From: Tubulanus polymorphus
Taxonomy: Eukaryota > Nemertea > Palaeonemertea > Tubulaniformes > Tubulanidae
Length of the DNA: 64,000 bases
Reading direction: 5' to 3'
Assembly (NCBI RefSeq): GCF_964204645.1
Contig: NC_134032.1
Coordinates: 11,092,275 to 11,156,274 of the forward strand
The translations under genes were made by a program, and so were the position numbers. Below the pieces are notes generated by a model that worked only from the letters and a program-made list of their open reading frames with translations, did not search any database and had not been told where the DNA came from. Shown in pieces: positions 11,118 through 22,980 of this stretch. Every line of letters begins with the position of its first letter. Position 1 is the stretch's first letter.

Positions 11118-11630
11118 TTTCGTGCCGTCTGCTGCTTGTGTAGTTGCTGTCTGTGATAGTGATATCGACTCTCGTTCTGGGGTCGTTTTTAATGTATTAA
11201 CTTAAGATAAACACATTTTATTTCAATCAGTATCAGTTTCACTGATGGCAAATTCCCACAGTGCGACTGTTTATCAAGATCCATATTAACAACCCCAAAC
11301 ACCTCATAGAACGGAATGTCAGAAATGTCGGAAAGAGGATCCATAAGATAAATTTCTAGATAAAATCATAAAATCGTATAAACTGCATCTTAATGTATCT
11401 GCAGCGGGGAATCAGTTGCAGATGACGATTTTAAACTTTCTCTTATTTAGAAAAAGGTATCTATACAATTTGCGGCAGTGTTTTTGTTATAGTTTCGGCA
11501 GTGTTTTCAGGTCCGTACTGCACAGTGGTGTCAGATCTTGACCGTCAAGTGCTGCCCCTATATATATCAGTGGCGGTAGATACGTGAACTAACTTGGCGG
11601 CACAATATACTTACTGTGGCATGCGTGTAA
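11118..11630. other. Upstream region of the WAP-like gene
   Basis: Presumed promoter and 5' UTR of the minus-strand WAP-like gene. No clear TATA box or initiator could be assigned. No other gene is seen. Confidence 0.3.
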
Positions 11631-11636
11631 TCAATA

Positions 11637-12112
11637 AGCCTTTTTACAGTTTCCAGGCGCCATTTTTTTGGGTACCCACCGGGTCCGCATTGTTGAATTT
11701 TTTGTCCCTATTTTTCTCCGGTTTAATATTTTTATTTCGTTCTTATCTCTGGATTTGATTAAGATAGAAACAAAGTAAAAATATCGATGAACTCGGCTGA
11801 TAATAAACTTTATGATATCACTCATTTATTAAGTTAATGCAACAATGTGCGCTGGTGAAGTTATAAACATTGATATCGTCTTCCCGATAATTCAACTTGA
11901 ATTATTGCTCATCTCATTCCAAAGTTCGTAATTCTTACAAATTTTATTCTAAATTTTTTAGTTTTCGAGATCAATAGACACCTTTATGTGGTCTTATATT
12001 CTTTTTACCGTTTTCAATTATCTTTATTATTTTTTAAGTAATTGCGAGTCAAACTTCCAAAACACGTTTTCCCGGGTCCCCTGCGTGCATCTTTATATCA
12101 GGAAATTTCACA
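11637..12112 (+). repeat. Interspersed repeat R1, copy 2 (near full length)
   Basis: Begins AATAAGCCTTTTTACAG, includes GGGTACCCACCGGGTCCGC and ends near CGGGTCCCCTGCGTGCATC. The same sequence occurs in reverse at 50092-50565 and partly at 1722-2045. About 475 bp, no coding potential, no clear terminal inverted repeats. A non-autonomous element is inferred. Confidence 0.75.
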
Positions 12113-12297
12113 ATTTCACCGGCCCCTACTTTGTTGAAAATCTATGTTTTAAGTAACCATGGAAATAAGGGCACCTAGGTTTTTGAAAAACAATTATGGC
12201 AGCCCACAATCGCAGATTAGCAGTAAACATATCAGCAATTGAATTTCTTGTCTGGATATATTCTTTCAATAGAAAGGTCACCTTTTGAAGAGTAATA

Positions 12298-12720
12298 CTA
12301 TTGGTGTGATCTTTTCAATACAAGTTTGTTCTGTGAAATGCTAAAACAAGCAGATCTAATCATACTGGGTTCTATCTTATGGGCTTCGATAAGTTCTGAG
12401 ACTGAATACTTCTCAAGTAATTTTAGGCATTTGATTTCTAAGATACCATATTCATTTTGGGTTGATATATAAACCAAACCATCTGGACTACAGGCTAACT
12501 GTGGAAGATCTATGTTCACCCAGAGACATGTCTTTGTGACAGTATATGTTGGGTTGATAGCAGAGTATAGACTAAGAGCCCTGTCCTCGATGTCATTACC
12601 TCTCTTCATATAATAGGTTGTCACAGTATCAATGCTCCAAACATTTTTCTTCAGGTAGTTTTTGGCACGGATAAAAACGGGTTCAAGTCCAGTATAGCGT
12701 CGAATAGTTCCCCGCTCAAA
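12298..12720 (-). pseudogene. YqaJ-type nuclease domain of a mobile-element gene (decayed)
   Basis: The minus-strand frame is open from about 12720 to a stop at 12298-12300. It shows the PD-(D/E)XK/YqaJ exonuclease hallmarks: KRGNDIEDRAL (conserved Glu of helix 1), ACSPDGLVY (catalytic Asp) and GILEIKCL (E-x-K motif). After the TAG the same frame continues for about 20 residues where the family still has sequence, so the stop is probably a lesion. Animal YqaJ proteins are often paired with SWIM zinc fingers in expanded, mobile-like families. A SWIM segment lies 2 kb upstream on the same strand (14638-15028), separated by the satellite. No functional product is expected. Confidence 0.7.
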
Positions 12721-12759
12721 GATACATTTATAGAAAAGGGGTTATTCGGCTGCGACCGA

Positions 12760-12920
12760 TTCTACTCATCGACAATGTCTACAACCCCGATTGTCGACCG
12801 ATTCTACTCGTCGACAATGTCTACAATCCTGATTGTCGACCGATTCTACTCGTCGACAATGTCTACAACCCCGATTGTCAACCGATTCTACTCGTCGACA
12901 ATGTCTACAATCCTGATTGT
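12760..12920 (+). repeat. 42-bp tandem array, left arm of an inverted structure
   Basis: About four units of GACCGATTCTACTCGTCGAC plus AATGTCTACAACCCCGATTGT. The same unit in reverse complement forms the right arm at 14105-14400. The unit itself contains near-palindromic GTCGAC. Confidence 0.9.
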
Positions 12921-12929
12921 GAAAAGCAA

Positions 12930-13028
12930 CTGACGGAAGCACGCAGCTCCTCGATCCCAGCCACTCTATATAAGGGTAATCCACGCACACACGCAGCCCC
13001 TCGATCCCGGCCACTCATTATAAGGGTT
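12930..13028 (+). repeat. Two isolated 50-bp TATA-bearing satellite units
   Basis: Two units of the same 50-bp sequence as the main array at 13440-14095 (CACTCTATATAAGGGTAAT plus CCACGCACACACGCAGCCCC). They lie next to the left 42-bp arm. The second has CATTATAAGG in place of TATATAAGG. Confidence 0.85.
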
Positions 13029-13439
13029 GTTCTAAATCGACGAAACGAATCCTCGAAAATCTATTGAACACGAAAGCACAGCTACATTTCAAACTCAGCG
13101 TGTTTATTTTAGCAACTAACGATGCTGCACTATGCCATATAATGCCGGTTTGCTACAAATATGAAAATATATATAAGTAATCAATTCAATTTATGCAAAG
13201 AAAACTAACCCACAGCAAATCTAAAAATTCGTTACTTACAATTACTTTAGCTCCTCGAGCAAGTTTCTACGAAAATGACCAATGCTCAACTGTGAGATAT
13301 TCAATATATACTGTATATATAATGTACTAGACTTAGTAACAACAAAGCATGGAGAGGTTCAATGAAGGGTTACAAATCCTACAGTACTAAAGCTAAACTC
13401 GACTACAATAAAATTCTATAGCAGCAAACCGGACTTCAA
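13029..13439. other. Single-copy spacer between satellite blocks
   Basis: AT-rich spacer, no coding signal or recognised repeat. It may be the remnant of an insertion that split the satellite. Confidence 0.3.
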
Positions 13440-14095
13440 TTTACAACAAGGGTAATCCACGCACACACGCAGCCCCTCGATAGCAGCCACTCTATATAAC
13501 GATAATCCACGCACACACCCCCCCTCGCTCCCAGCCACTTTATATAAGGGTGATCCACGCACACACGCAGCCCCTCGATCCCGGCCACTCATTATAAAGG
13601 GCCATCCACGCACACACGCAGCCCCTCGATAGCAGCCACTCTATATAAGGGTGATCCACGCACACACGCGGCCCCTCGATCCCAGCCACTCTATATAAGG
13701 GTGATCCACGCACACACGCAGCCCCTCGATAGCAGCCACTCTATATAAGGGTAATCCACGCACACACCACCCCTCGATCCCAGCCACTTTATATAAGGGT
13801 GATCCACGCACACACGCGGCCCCTCGATCTCGGCCACTCTATATAAGGGTAATCCACGCACACACCACCCCTCGATCCCAGCCACTTTATATAAGGGTGA
13901 TCCACGCACACACGCGGCCCCTCGATCCCAGCCACTCTATATAAGGGTAATCCACGCACACACCATCCCTCGATCCCAGCCACTTTATATAAGGGTGATC
14001 CACGCACACACGCGGCCCCTCGATCCCAGCCACTCTATATAAGGGTAATCCACGCACACACGCAGCCCCTCGATCCCAGCCACTCTATATAAGAT
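13440..14095 (+). repeat. 50-bp satellite array, each unit with a TATATAAG box
   Basis: About 13 head-to-tail units of roughly 48-50 bp: GATCCCAGCCACTCTATATA then AGGGTGATCCACGCACACAC then GCAGCCCCTC. Alternating variants (CTCTATATAAG / TTTATATAAG; GATCCCAG / GATAGCAG) show higher-order two-unit periodicity. Peptide frames across it only reflect the repeat and the period is not a multiple of three, so no protein is called. Confidence 0.93.
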
Positions 14096-14104
14096 TGTAT
14101 AAAC

Positions 14105-14400
14105 ATGATTGTAGACATTGTCGACGAGTAAAATCGGTCGACAATCGGGGTTGTAGACATTGTCGACGAGTAAAATCGGTCGGCAATCAGGATTGCAGAC
14201 ATTGTTGACGAGTAGAATCGGTCGACAATCGGGGGTTGTAGACATTGTCGACGAGTAGAATCGGACGACAATCGGGGTTGTAGACATTGTCGACGAGTAG
14301 AATCGGACGACAATCGGGGTTGTAGACATTTTCGACGAGTAGAATCGGACGACAATCGGGGTTGTAGACATTGTCGACGAGTAGAATCGGCCGACATTTA
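14105..14400 (-). repeat. 42-bp tandem array, right arm of the inverted structure
   Basis: Six to seven units of ATTGTCGACGAGTAGAATCG plus G(A/T)CGACAATCGGGGTTGTAGAC. They are the reverse complement of the left arm at 12760-12920, so the whole 12.76-14.40 kb block is a large imperfect inverted structure around the 50-bp satellite. Confidence 0.9.
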
Positions 14401-14637
14401 GGATTGATAGATCTCTACTTTTACCTGTTCTGGAGTTGAGCCGCACGTCCTATGGCGTAATGTCGTAAGATTCAATCAGTCCAATATTGGCGGATTAATT
14501 CCAAATACCAGTCCAATGTGATAAGTCTCTGCTGGAACTATTTAATGCTATAATGGACTTAAGCCTAAAAACGCTAGTGGACAGTTCCTTTTCAACAGCA
14601 GACCATAACAAAACAGTTTCTTTTGCGTGGGATGCAG

Positions 14638-15391
14638 TCATCCTGACATAACGGAATGGGAATGCCAATAATCGCTGGATGATTGTTTCACAGTGCCCGG
14701 AATCATAACTGCATGAGCAGGTCTGGGGTCAAACTTAATTATTTCTTTTTTTTTGCGTGTCGCTGTATACAGCTTTATTAATACTTGCAGGTGCTTTTGT
14801 TTTGCTGCGTTTCTTCCACTGGCAGGGTACCGAAGTACATGCTGGGGATTGTGTTCCAACACGGTCGTGGCATAATAATAAAGCTGCAACATGGCTACAG
14901 CGAGATAAAGCCAATGCTTTACAATGGCAACTTGCATCCTTAATTGCTCCACTAATCTTAGACATAGATACAGTTACCGAATACAGAAGTTTTTTCATAG
15001 ATGCATTGACTTTCCCCTTGAAAAACACAATATCGTTTGAAATTTTAACAAAGACTTCACTAACAAAACGATTTCACATATTGTCTACCCCTGGTAAGCT
15101 GCTTCTGTGTTGGTAAGGAAGAGTAAGATGTGTCATCCTGGTCACTGTCATCGTCGACTGTACTGGAAAATGACGGGAGAGATTCAACTAGCCAGTAATA
15201 AACGTGTTCATAGTTGAATGATTGGGGTAGTACTCTGGCTTGAACTCACTCCAGCCTGTTATCGGTATGAGTGTAGGCTGAATTGTCGTATTTGCTGATT
15301 TGTTTTGTTCTAGCATCTTCTTTTCATACCATTTTCCCTTATCAATCTTGATGTCCCGCGATCTGTTTGCCAAATGCTCTAGCAGCCTCAC
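14638..15391 (-). pseudogene. SWIM zinc-finger segment of a mobile-element gene (decayed)
   Basis: The minus-strand frame at 14735-15028 shows a SWIM-type finger, CHCKALALSRCSHVAALLL, followed by ACTSVPCQWKK, the family's usual Cys/Trp motif after the finger. The reading then shifts at an A/T-rich tract (about 14745-14755) into KFDPRPAHAV, again typical of these proteins. An upstream open segment, 15188-15391, preceded by an acceptor-like TTTTTTGCAG, could be a preceding exon. With the YqaJ segment at 12298-12720 it forms the standard SWIM-then-YqaJ order. Frame breaks and the satellite between the two parts make it a relic. Confidence 0.65.
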
Positions 15392-15590
15392 ATCTGCAAA
15401 AAAATAAGAAAATACACAATTTAGGATGTTTGCAATTGTAAAGAAAAATGTTGCTTTTTAATGAGGGAAATCAAAATATTCATATAAAAATTTTCAATAA
15501 ACCTTGGCTTTGAGTGTACAATAAGTATATTTGTTATTGTGATGGAATATGTCCATCAGTCGTTTTCTGTGTTGTAACTGGAGGGTGCTG

Positions 15591-16051
15591 CCACAGGCAC
15601 TTGAATATGGGCTTTGATAATGGATAAGTATTTGATAATTCACCAGCGATACGTTAATCCTACTTTGATAGATCCGCCATGTTTTATAATAAATTTACCC
15701 ATGATGCAACGCGCGGCCGTCGTTTAGCTATACTATACAGAAAGGCTGGAAACGATCCTATCTCCGTAATGCTTAAATCTACCCGCAGTTATCGGGACAG
15801 CCGAACACTGCCGATGATTGCCGAAGTACGTCCTTAGTGTCAATTTTAACCCTGATATATAAGGAGCGCCCATAATTTCAATTGTAGATGATTTTTTGGA
15901 AACATTGACACTGTTTTAGCTCCATTAAAGATTTTAAATGGCAACAAAATTGATTTTTGAAAATTCGCGATGCCTCTTCGGGATTGCTGTGACGTCATCT
16001 GTCCCGATAACTGCGGGTAGATTTAAGCATTACGGAGATAGGATCGTTTCC
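15591..16051 (+). mobile_element. Foldback element F1, copy 1 (right arm truncated)
   Basis: Starts CCACAGGCACTTGAATATGG and carries the same arm and loop as the full copy at 27515-28140, with the loop in the opposite orientation. The right arm stops after GATCGTTTCC, exactly where the next TIR element begins (16054). The element is non-coding. Confidence 0.85.
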
Positions 16052-16053
16052 TA

Positions 16054-18034
16054 TGGAAGACCTCAGACGACATACGAGATATGAGATATAACATACGAGA
16101 TATGAGATGCAACATACGAGATACGACATATGACATACGAGATACGACTTATTTACAGTCCGTCCGCTAGCGCCACCGCAGTGTATGTTTTTTCAATATT
16201 TACTGCATATAAATCGTTTAACATGGTGACGCGTACAGTCATCGTCAATTATATGAAAACCAACATAGTCAACATTTTACTCAAACCAGAAATAGATTTC
16301 TTTTGGATAATGGACACCTGGACCGGACACAACGATATTAGGCCATACTGTGAACACCCTGGACTAGGCGCGCCGGCCGTTCCTCTCCCGCGGGCGACGA
16401 AAAGTTTTTCAAATCACAAAACTAAAAAGATATCAAACTGTTCAAGTTCATAATATTATGCTATTTCTTGTCTTCCTTTGGTCTGAAAACGGCCTGGTGT
16501 TCAGGAGCCGGGGTTCCGGTTACTCGATGCCTGCAGAAAAAATAACTACTGTTCACCGCTCGCCGTAACCGCCGGCTTTTCTGCATCAGAAATCAAAATT
16601 CTAAAAAAAACTCCGCAGCCGGAAATCCCGCCCCCCTTGTACCCCTCCTCCGCTGTTTGACACCTCTGCCTGAGTTCTTGAATCCCAAACAACCCGGGAA
16701 CCCGCACATCACCCTGGTATCCAGATTAAGAACTCCCGTGCTCTCTCTCAAGGTTTGAAATCCCCAGCTAAATTCCATCCCTATCGAGCTACCGGGGTAG
16801 ACTGGTGAGTCCACTAGACCAGCCGTTGAGAGTCGAGACTGGCCAGTTTTCGCTAACTGTCAGGGCAGTATGCGGCACTGTCTTTCTGAAGCCATAGTTT
16901 GGGGTCCTCCCCTGAAAATTTGTTCAATTTAGGTACTTGTGTATTCTGAAGGCTTTTTGGCTATCTTTCTTTTCCGACATCTTTCATGAAAAGGGCCAAT
17001 GGCTGAATCTGAATAACTTTCATAATCGGAGAATCCAATTTAAGATCATTCTTATCAATTATCATGGCCAGTTTTAAAACTGTTTATTGACAAAAGTACA
17101 GGAACCACATAAATAAGTCTTCAGCAAAACACAACAGCTCTTACATTTGTAAAGATAAGAGATCCATGGAAATATCAAGTAACATTTCTTTAGACAGGGA
17201 ATTAGCGGAACACCGGAACGTTGCTCGTATGGTGTGTTTGCACCCGTCGCAAAAAACGTCGTGATAAACGAAATCAGCTGGACTAGGGCCAGGAGCTGAG
17301 AGTGATACAATGGAACTCCATTCTGATATTTAATGAATAATTCATTCAATAAATTTATGATATCTTTAGTATTCTTAATTTATGTCCATGTTTCAATTCA
17401 TTTGTTGAAATCATAGTACACTAAACAGATTCCGCGTGTGTCGGACTTTTTTTTAAACTCTTTGGTCATCGGCATTCGTAATATACATACATCTTTCATT
17501 CTTCATCGAAAACCCTCGATCGAACGCGAAGTTTAAACCCTTGACTAGGCGCAATTCTTACTGACCACCAATTTGAAGGGGCCATGGCTAACTCTTTTTG
17601 AGGGATTTTTGTACACTAAAAAATGGAATTTGAGGCGTTTTTGGTGGATTTAGGGGCTGTAGCCCCGTATTTGGAGCCAACTCGAATCACCGGACCATCG
17701 GTGTCTCACACTACTAAGAGTGGCCGCCCACTGATGTCACAGCGAGAAGCCGGTCCCCGGGAGTGGTTGATCGAATATTTTTAAATGTTTTTCGTTTCAA
17801 ATGAAACGTTTTTCGCATATTGATATTCATAGTTAATGTATACGCCACTGCCTGCGCACGTGTCGTAGTATACGCCACAACGCCGAGTAGATGTTGAAAA
17901 ATATACACTGCGGTGGCGCTAGCGGACGGACACCCGTACTGTAAATAACGTATGTCATATGTCGTATCTCGTATGTTGCATCTCATATCTCGTATGTTAT
18001 ATCTCATATCTCGTATGTCGTCTGAGGTCTTCCA
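16054..18034. mobile_element. TIR DNA transposon (non-autonomous), 1.98 kb with TA target duplication
   Basis: The ends are inverted repeats of about 140 bp starting TGGAAGACCTCAGACGACAT, flanked by TA on both sides. Within the TIRs the motif ACATACGAGATATGAGAT is itself repeated. TIR similarity extends to the GGCGCTAGCGGACGGAC region. The interior has no recognisable transposase; the open frames inside are short and unlike known proteins. TA flanks fit Tc1/mariner or a related group, but the TIR start is not diagnostic. Confidence 0.8.
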
Positions 18035-18449
18035 TAACACAGTATATAGCCACGCACTCATCCACCACGGGCGTGCATATAAATTCCCCACCTATTCAAT
18101 TCTGTTCTACCAAATCATCATATTGTGTTACAACGCGCTGGCGGGTGGAAAATCGGACATCGCCGAAAAAGAAAAAAAAGTCGGAATTTTGTATACCCGA
18201 TCGTATCGTCGGAATTTCTTCACGCAAATCGGGAGGATTCCGAATAATTCGGGAGGGTTGGCAGCCCTGAACCATGGTTTAACAATGTCTATATGGGTTC
18301 TGAAATATCTGCACAAGAAGCATCTCAAAAAGTTAGTTATTGAATCTTAACTTAATTGTAGCAAAGCCATTAGTTATTAGTAATTGCCCTAGCTCTATTC
18401 AAATTGGCAGTTGAACAATATTTATATACTCGATTTATATACTCTTGCT

Positions 18450-19905
18450 GAATGCATAGAACAGAATACCTCCAATACTTTGCATTAAATGTAACATTTG
18501 AGAAAATAACCAATTTGATAATGTCTTGAAACCTCTTAAAGACAAGACAAAGGTGGCAAAACTAGCCATCTTGTAAAATAATGTTAATGAAAATTATATC
18601 AAAGACTGTTTATTTAATCTAATCTTTAGCTTTCCAGATTGAATTTGTGGTTTTATCTCCGGTTATGATGTTTTTATGTTTGAGACTTTTTTGAAATACG
18701 GGTCACGTTTTTGTAAATGACTGGGGCACTTTCTCCAGTACATGGATACCTGTCATTTATGTAGTTGTGGAGATAAAATGACATGTTCATGTCAATTGTT
18801 CATAAAACATTGATTTATTAAGGTCCTACCGAATAAAGTTGAGCTTTTTGTTGATAAATGAGATGTCCTCAATCGATGTCATTTGAAAAGTTGACATGAT
18901 CACGAAGGTACAGAGCCGCAACTTTCAGCGACCTTGACACCATCATGATGGATTCATATTTCATGAAATATAACAAAGTGTCGGTTATATTGACCTCATG
19001 AATTGTCAAATTCATAATCTTAGACTAGTCCAATTTTCGGTTTTTTATGGATCAAAGTTTATAATTCTGTGTGTATTTTTGTTATTTTCCTATTGATGCA
19101 AATTGTATAAATCAGCTGTAGTGGAAATGTATCGTAGATAAAGACTTCTAAATACCTTACATGTAACTTTGTTTTAAGTTAGTACAATTTCATACATAGT
19201 AATAGAAATAAAATTACTATTAAAATTTGAGAAAATAAGCTAAAAGTTAATATGATATGTGAGAATAAAATGATGTAAGAATGTAAATCAGATTGATTAC
19301 TTAATCCTACGCTTTCCAGAGTGTTTGGCCAGGTTTATCTTTGGTTTTAGTGCGGGAGCCATGGACTCACGGTTTAAGAGTCCATGGTAGTGGGCCATAG
19401 AGGTTTCTGTTTTATAGTTTATGGTTGGACCATGGGCGTATAAACTCTCGTTTATAGTTTATACGCCTATGGTGGTTGGACTAGTTGTTTTTGAAAGTCC
19501 GTGTTTGAGGAGCTTACATTATAATTCCTCGAGCACAAACCTGGCATTTTGTATAGTTGTTGTATGAGAATAAATATGATTGATTTTGAAATTTGTCATT
19601 CGTTTAGTTAAGCAACAAGTGTTACTAAAACGAAGCACTACTAAAAACGAAGACTATATGCACCCGAGAAAACCTACCAGGCAATTTACGTTTCCGGCAG
19701 AGGTGGTACAGATCGCGCCTCAAGTGATGATTTCGAGTATCTTCGGACTTCTTTTTAGTCATGCATAGTTCCAATACCCCAAAGTGCGTAGGTCTTCGTT
19801 TTAGTAGCGCATAGTTTTTAGTAACACCCCATTTCACTGCCCTGCTATAAAATTAAGTGAATTGCTATTCACGGCCGGCCCGTGAATCATTTTCACGAAC
19901 CCCAG
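18450..19905 (+). repeat. Interspersed repeat R2, copy 1
   Basis: Matches 40797-41960 in reverse orientation. Shared landmarks are CTTTCCAGAGTG boxes, GCGTATAAACT palindromes, repeated ACTAAAACGAAG words and a terminal palindrome TTCACGGCCGGCCCGTGAA. No coding frame. It is a long non-autonomous element with internal subrepeats. Confidence 0.75.
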
Positions 19906-21665
19906 GGCTTCCTTCGGTTATCTGAGTTAGTCGACTATAGTCGAACTAAACGAAACCGAATCTCCGTTAGTCGGAACTATATTCCGGAAATAGTTCGAAA
20001 ATCAAGCGCATTCGGTTATTAGTTCAGACCACTAGTCGACTAGATACGAAAACCGAATTTGGCCCAAAACCGACATATCTGGTCAATCTATAGACTGCGC
20101 ATGAGTGGTCGTGGTAGGATTATTCCTGCTCGCATTGAGCATGAACTATACCGAAGACCGGGGTCAACTAAAATGATATCGAGATACCGCAGAGATGCCA
20201 CGACCACAATTTGGGTTCACCTTTAACTCGTGTTAATTCTGAGAGGAAACTGATGGCTCATTCATGATTAGGAGAATTTAGAAAATGTTCTGAATAATAT
20301 ACACAGAACACCCAACAGCTCGTGGCCGTCCAATTCTGCAATAGTCATACAACTCATCTTCCTATCTTCGGTCCAGTGCCGCGTAGCCTTTTCCATGTGA
20401 CAAACTCCGATCGGAGCGCTTTTGAAGGGTATCGTTAATGAAAAATCAATTGTTTGCCCTATTGTAAAGTTCAGTAACAGCATGGTTGATTCGGTCCAGT
20501 GAAATTGCTGAACAGATTGCCCCGGTGACGTCATCATAAAGAGGAAACCGTACATCGTGCGAAGCCTACATCATTACCATAGTTAAAACAACTTTGATTC
20601 CCTCAATAAACTACGTACAAAGCCTGTTATGCTGAAGAATAATTCGAAGCCAAGCCTACATCTTGTAAATGGTAAGTTTTGCACCCATGGCTTCTGTCGC
20701 GTGTGATAGTAAATGACAAGTTGGAAAGACTCTTCTCCAGTTGATATTACGCTTTTATTTTTCTACTTGCTTATGGCTGTTCCAGTTCCGGTGTTCTGTC
20801 TCTTTCTGTCTCTCCCTCTCTTTTTCTCTCTCTCTCTGTTTCAGGGACCTCCCTTATATAGGCACTCGCGAAACTGCCACGAAACTGCCACGTCGCAGTA
20901 CTGCCACGTCGCGCGAGCACCAACTATATGAATTCCCTTTTATTATAACAGCAACTGTTTAAATTTATTAATTCAGTGATTATAGTCCCTGGTAGCAAGT
21001 GAAACTAATGTGAAAACCATATGCTGATCTGATATTAAAATAATGATTTATGGAGAACTGGCGACCCAAAACTGAATGGTTTTCACGGCTGAATTAGTTC
21101 GGTTCAAACTGAGTTTATCAATGACACCAGGAACTATGAATTTGCTCTAAACCTATAGCTGCTGTTACACATAAATTATTGAATGACTATAACTTTCCTG
21201 ATACGTGGCTAAGCCGTAATGTGGTCAAACACAGGTATACCAGACCCTCGAAGTTCGTAGATGCCCTGATTATCTTTTTTGATGTATGAAATATGCCATT
21301 GGTGGGCCAGTTGATCTAACACTGGTTGCTTAACAATATGACGTCACGTGCACGCGAATTCCATAGGAAGTCATAATTCGGATAATTGCGTCAACCTGAA
21401 CAATGGTTTTTCCCCTCATAACCAACTTATTTCTAAATTCATCTGCAATTTGGTTAAACTTAAATGTTCCTTTTGTTCCCCTTTTCTCGCCCTCCTTGTT
21501 TTGTTATAATTTAATTTACTCAATTACTGTCACTCTCTCAACTTTGAATCACTTTTGTTTTAGTTAATTACACCTTAGCTGAATTCGCTCTTAATTACTT
21601 TATCTATTCAACTTAATTATGTCTCTATGTTCTGGTATATATATAAATATTTCTACTTCTTGTTG
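19906..21665. other. Gene-poor region
   Basis: Contains GTCGACTA-rich inverted words (about 19928-20045), a CT-rich tract (20800-20842) and direct duplications of ACTGCCACG (20873-20905). A minus-strand open frame at 20268-20555 has ordinary composition but no recognised domain or splice context and is not called as a gene. Confidence 0.3.
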
Positions 21666-21667
21666 AT

Positions 21668-21790
21668 TCAATATTCCTGAAGATGACTATTAGGTTTAAG
21701 TCGATCAACGTCGAATGAATAAAAACACATCAGCTATACAGGAAACATTTTTCGGACTTAATTTTTCGATTTATCAGTGTGGGATTCTCA
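21668..21790 (+). repeat. Retroelement-tail repeat with CTGAAGATGACTATTAGG, copy C
   Basis: Shares CCTGAAGATGACTATTAGG, a following AATAAAAACAC and CGGACTT downstream with copies A (6176-6315) and B (8955-9060). The GAAACG box is changed here to GATCAACG. Confidence 0.4.
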
Positions 21791-22198
21791 ACTATATCCA
21801 TAGGAAGTCACAGGAGCTAAAAGTGATTTGATGTAGAAAATATTCTCAAATCCACAGATAATGAAGTTGATGTTGTTGATGATCATATCGGGTTTGCTGG
21901 TTACCAGTGAGAATAAAAGCGCAGCAGAACCAAATATTTCTGGAAACAGGGGTACATATATATATTCCATGAATTTCTAAAAACAAATTCAATAAAAAGC
22001 GCGTAAAAAAATTCATGTCGAAAATGGTAAAATGGCAAAAGTTATAAGATCGCCTGTCACAATTTATAAATTTGTGTAATTTCAGATTTTGAGGATGAAA
22101 ACCCGGGCGCACTTGATCCCGATTCAACTTCAGAACTGGGAGTGTTCGCAGAAAACTCGGTCACGATTTCCGCAACTCGAAAACAATCCCGAAAAAGG

Positions 22199-22438
22199 TA
22201 TTTTTGGTTTATAACAGCGAGTTTTTATTCTGTTTTACAAGTTCAATAAAAACGGCCTTTTGTCTATTAACAGAAATTCAGATTGAAAAGAGAGGAGTCG
22301 ATAAGAATGGGTGTTGGTGAAGGGGACATATCGGTTTATGAGTACTGACAAAAGTTGTTGCCAGAAAACTATGGGAAGGTGTTGTTTATAGCGTTTATTT
22401 TCTGATTCTTGAAACAATTAATTTTCAAGTCGAATAAA
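22199..22438 (+). pseudogene. Decayed copy of the cysteine-rich secreted peptide gene
   Basis: Intron, second exon and 3' UTR align with the intact gene at 26575-26897: the same intron start (GGTATTTTT...GGTTTATAACAG), acceptor, exon start (AAATTC(A/G)GATTG) and poly(A) signal (AATAAA at 22433-22438). The exon copy, 22274-22391, keeps the C-terminal CC...CC pairs, but the reading frame is broken by an indel with stops and the first C-x-C pair is missing. The sequence before the donor does not encode a signal peptide. Non-functional. Homology continues to about 22760. Confidence 0.75.
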
Positions 22439-22855
22439 AGCAATAACATGCAGTCAACAAACCCGCTTAATTCGGATTTTGGTCTATAGAATATATTATA
22501 TTCAGAAAATATTTGCAATGCATTTTTTCGGCAATATACAAAATGATTTTTAATCCGGATTTCTCGTAAACCGGATGAATTTTGTTGGCCCCAAATGATC
22601 CGAATTAAGCGGATTCTACGGTATAATGTAATGTACAAAACCTCATTTCTAGTTGAGCTTTTTCAATTTTTGAGCCCACTTGAAGGAGGGGGACCCAGCG
22701 TTGAGTTCACTTTCGGTTTGTCGTCTGTGAAGTTTTCGACACGCTTTGTTTGATTGCCTTTCTATCAATTGATTGATACAAACCATAGGGACATATCATC
22801 AGCCAAATAAAGACTGGCTTGATCAGAATCAAAATTGCCGGTCTGTATGTATAAT
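22439..22855. other. 3' flank of the decayed peptide gene
   Basis: No gene. 22655-22760 still resembles 26930-27015 downstream of the intact gene (both contain a CACTTTC and an ACACGCTTTG box), showing that the duplication included several hundred bases of flank. Confidence 0.4.
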
Positions 22856-22862
22856 CAGCAAG

Positions 22863-22980
22863 TGATTGAGCCCAAAGTTCATTAGAGGTGTACCCTTAAG
22901 ATCGCTAGAGGAGCGCCCAAAAGATCGATAAAGGAGTGGCCAAAAGATCGCTAGAGGTGTGCCCATAAGATCGCTCACGT
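22863..22980 (+). repeat. Short tandem repeat, about 24-30 bp
   Basis: Four to five degenerate units of AAGATCGCTAGAGGTGTGCC(C) type. Not coding. Confidence 0.75.

Noticed and set aside
12760-14400. Possible CRISPR array
   Set aside because: Units are head-to-tail without unique spacers, and the host is a eukaryote.
13416-14446. Several overlapping minus-strand open frames with repeated peptide motifs
   Set aside because: The frames only reflect the 50-bp and 42-bp tandem units; the period is not a multiple of three and no unit encodes a consistent peptide across the array.
20268-20555. Minus-strand open frame of 95 residues with ordinary composition
   Set aside because: No recognised domain, no matching exons, no repeat identity; evidence is insufficient either way.
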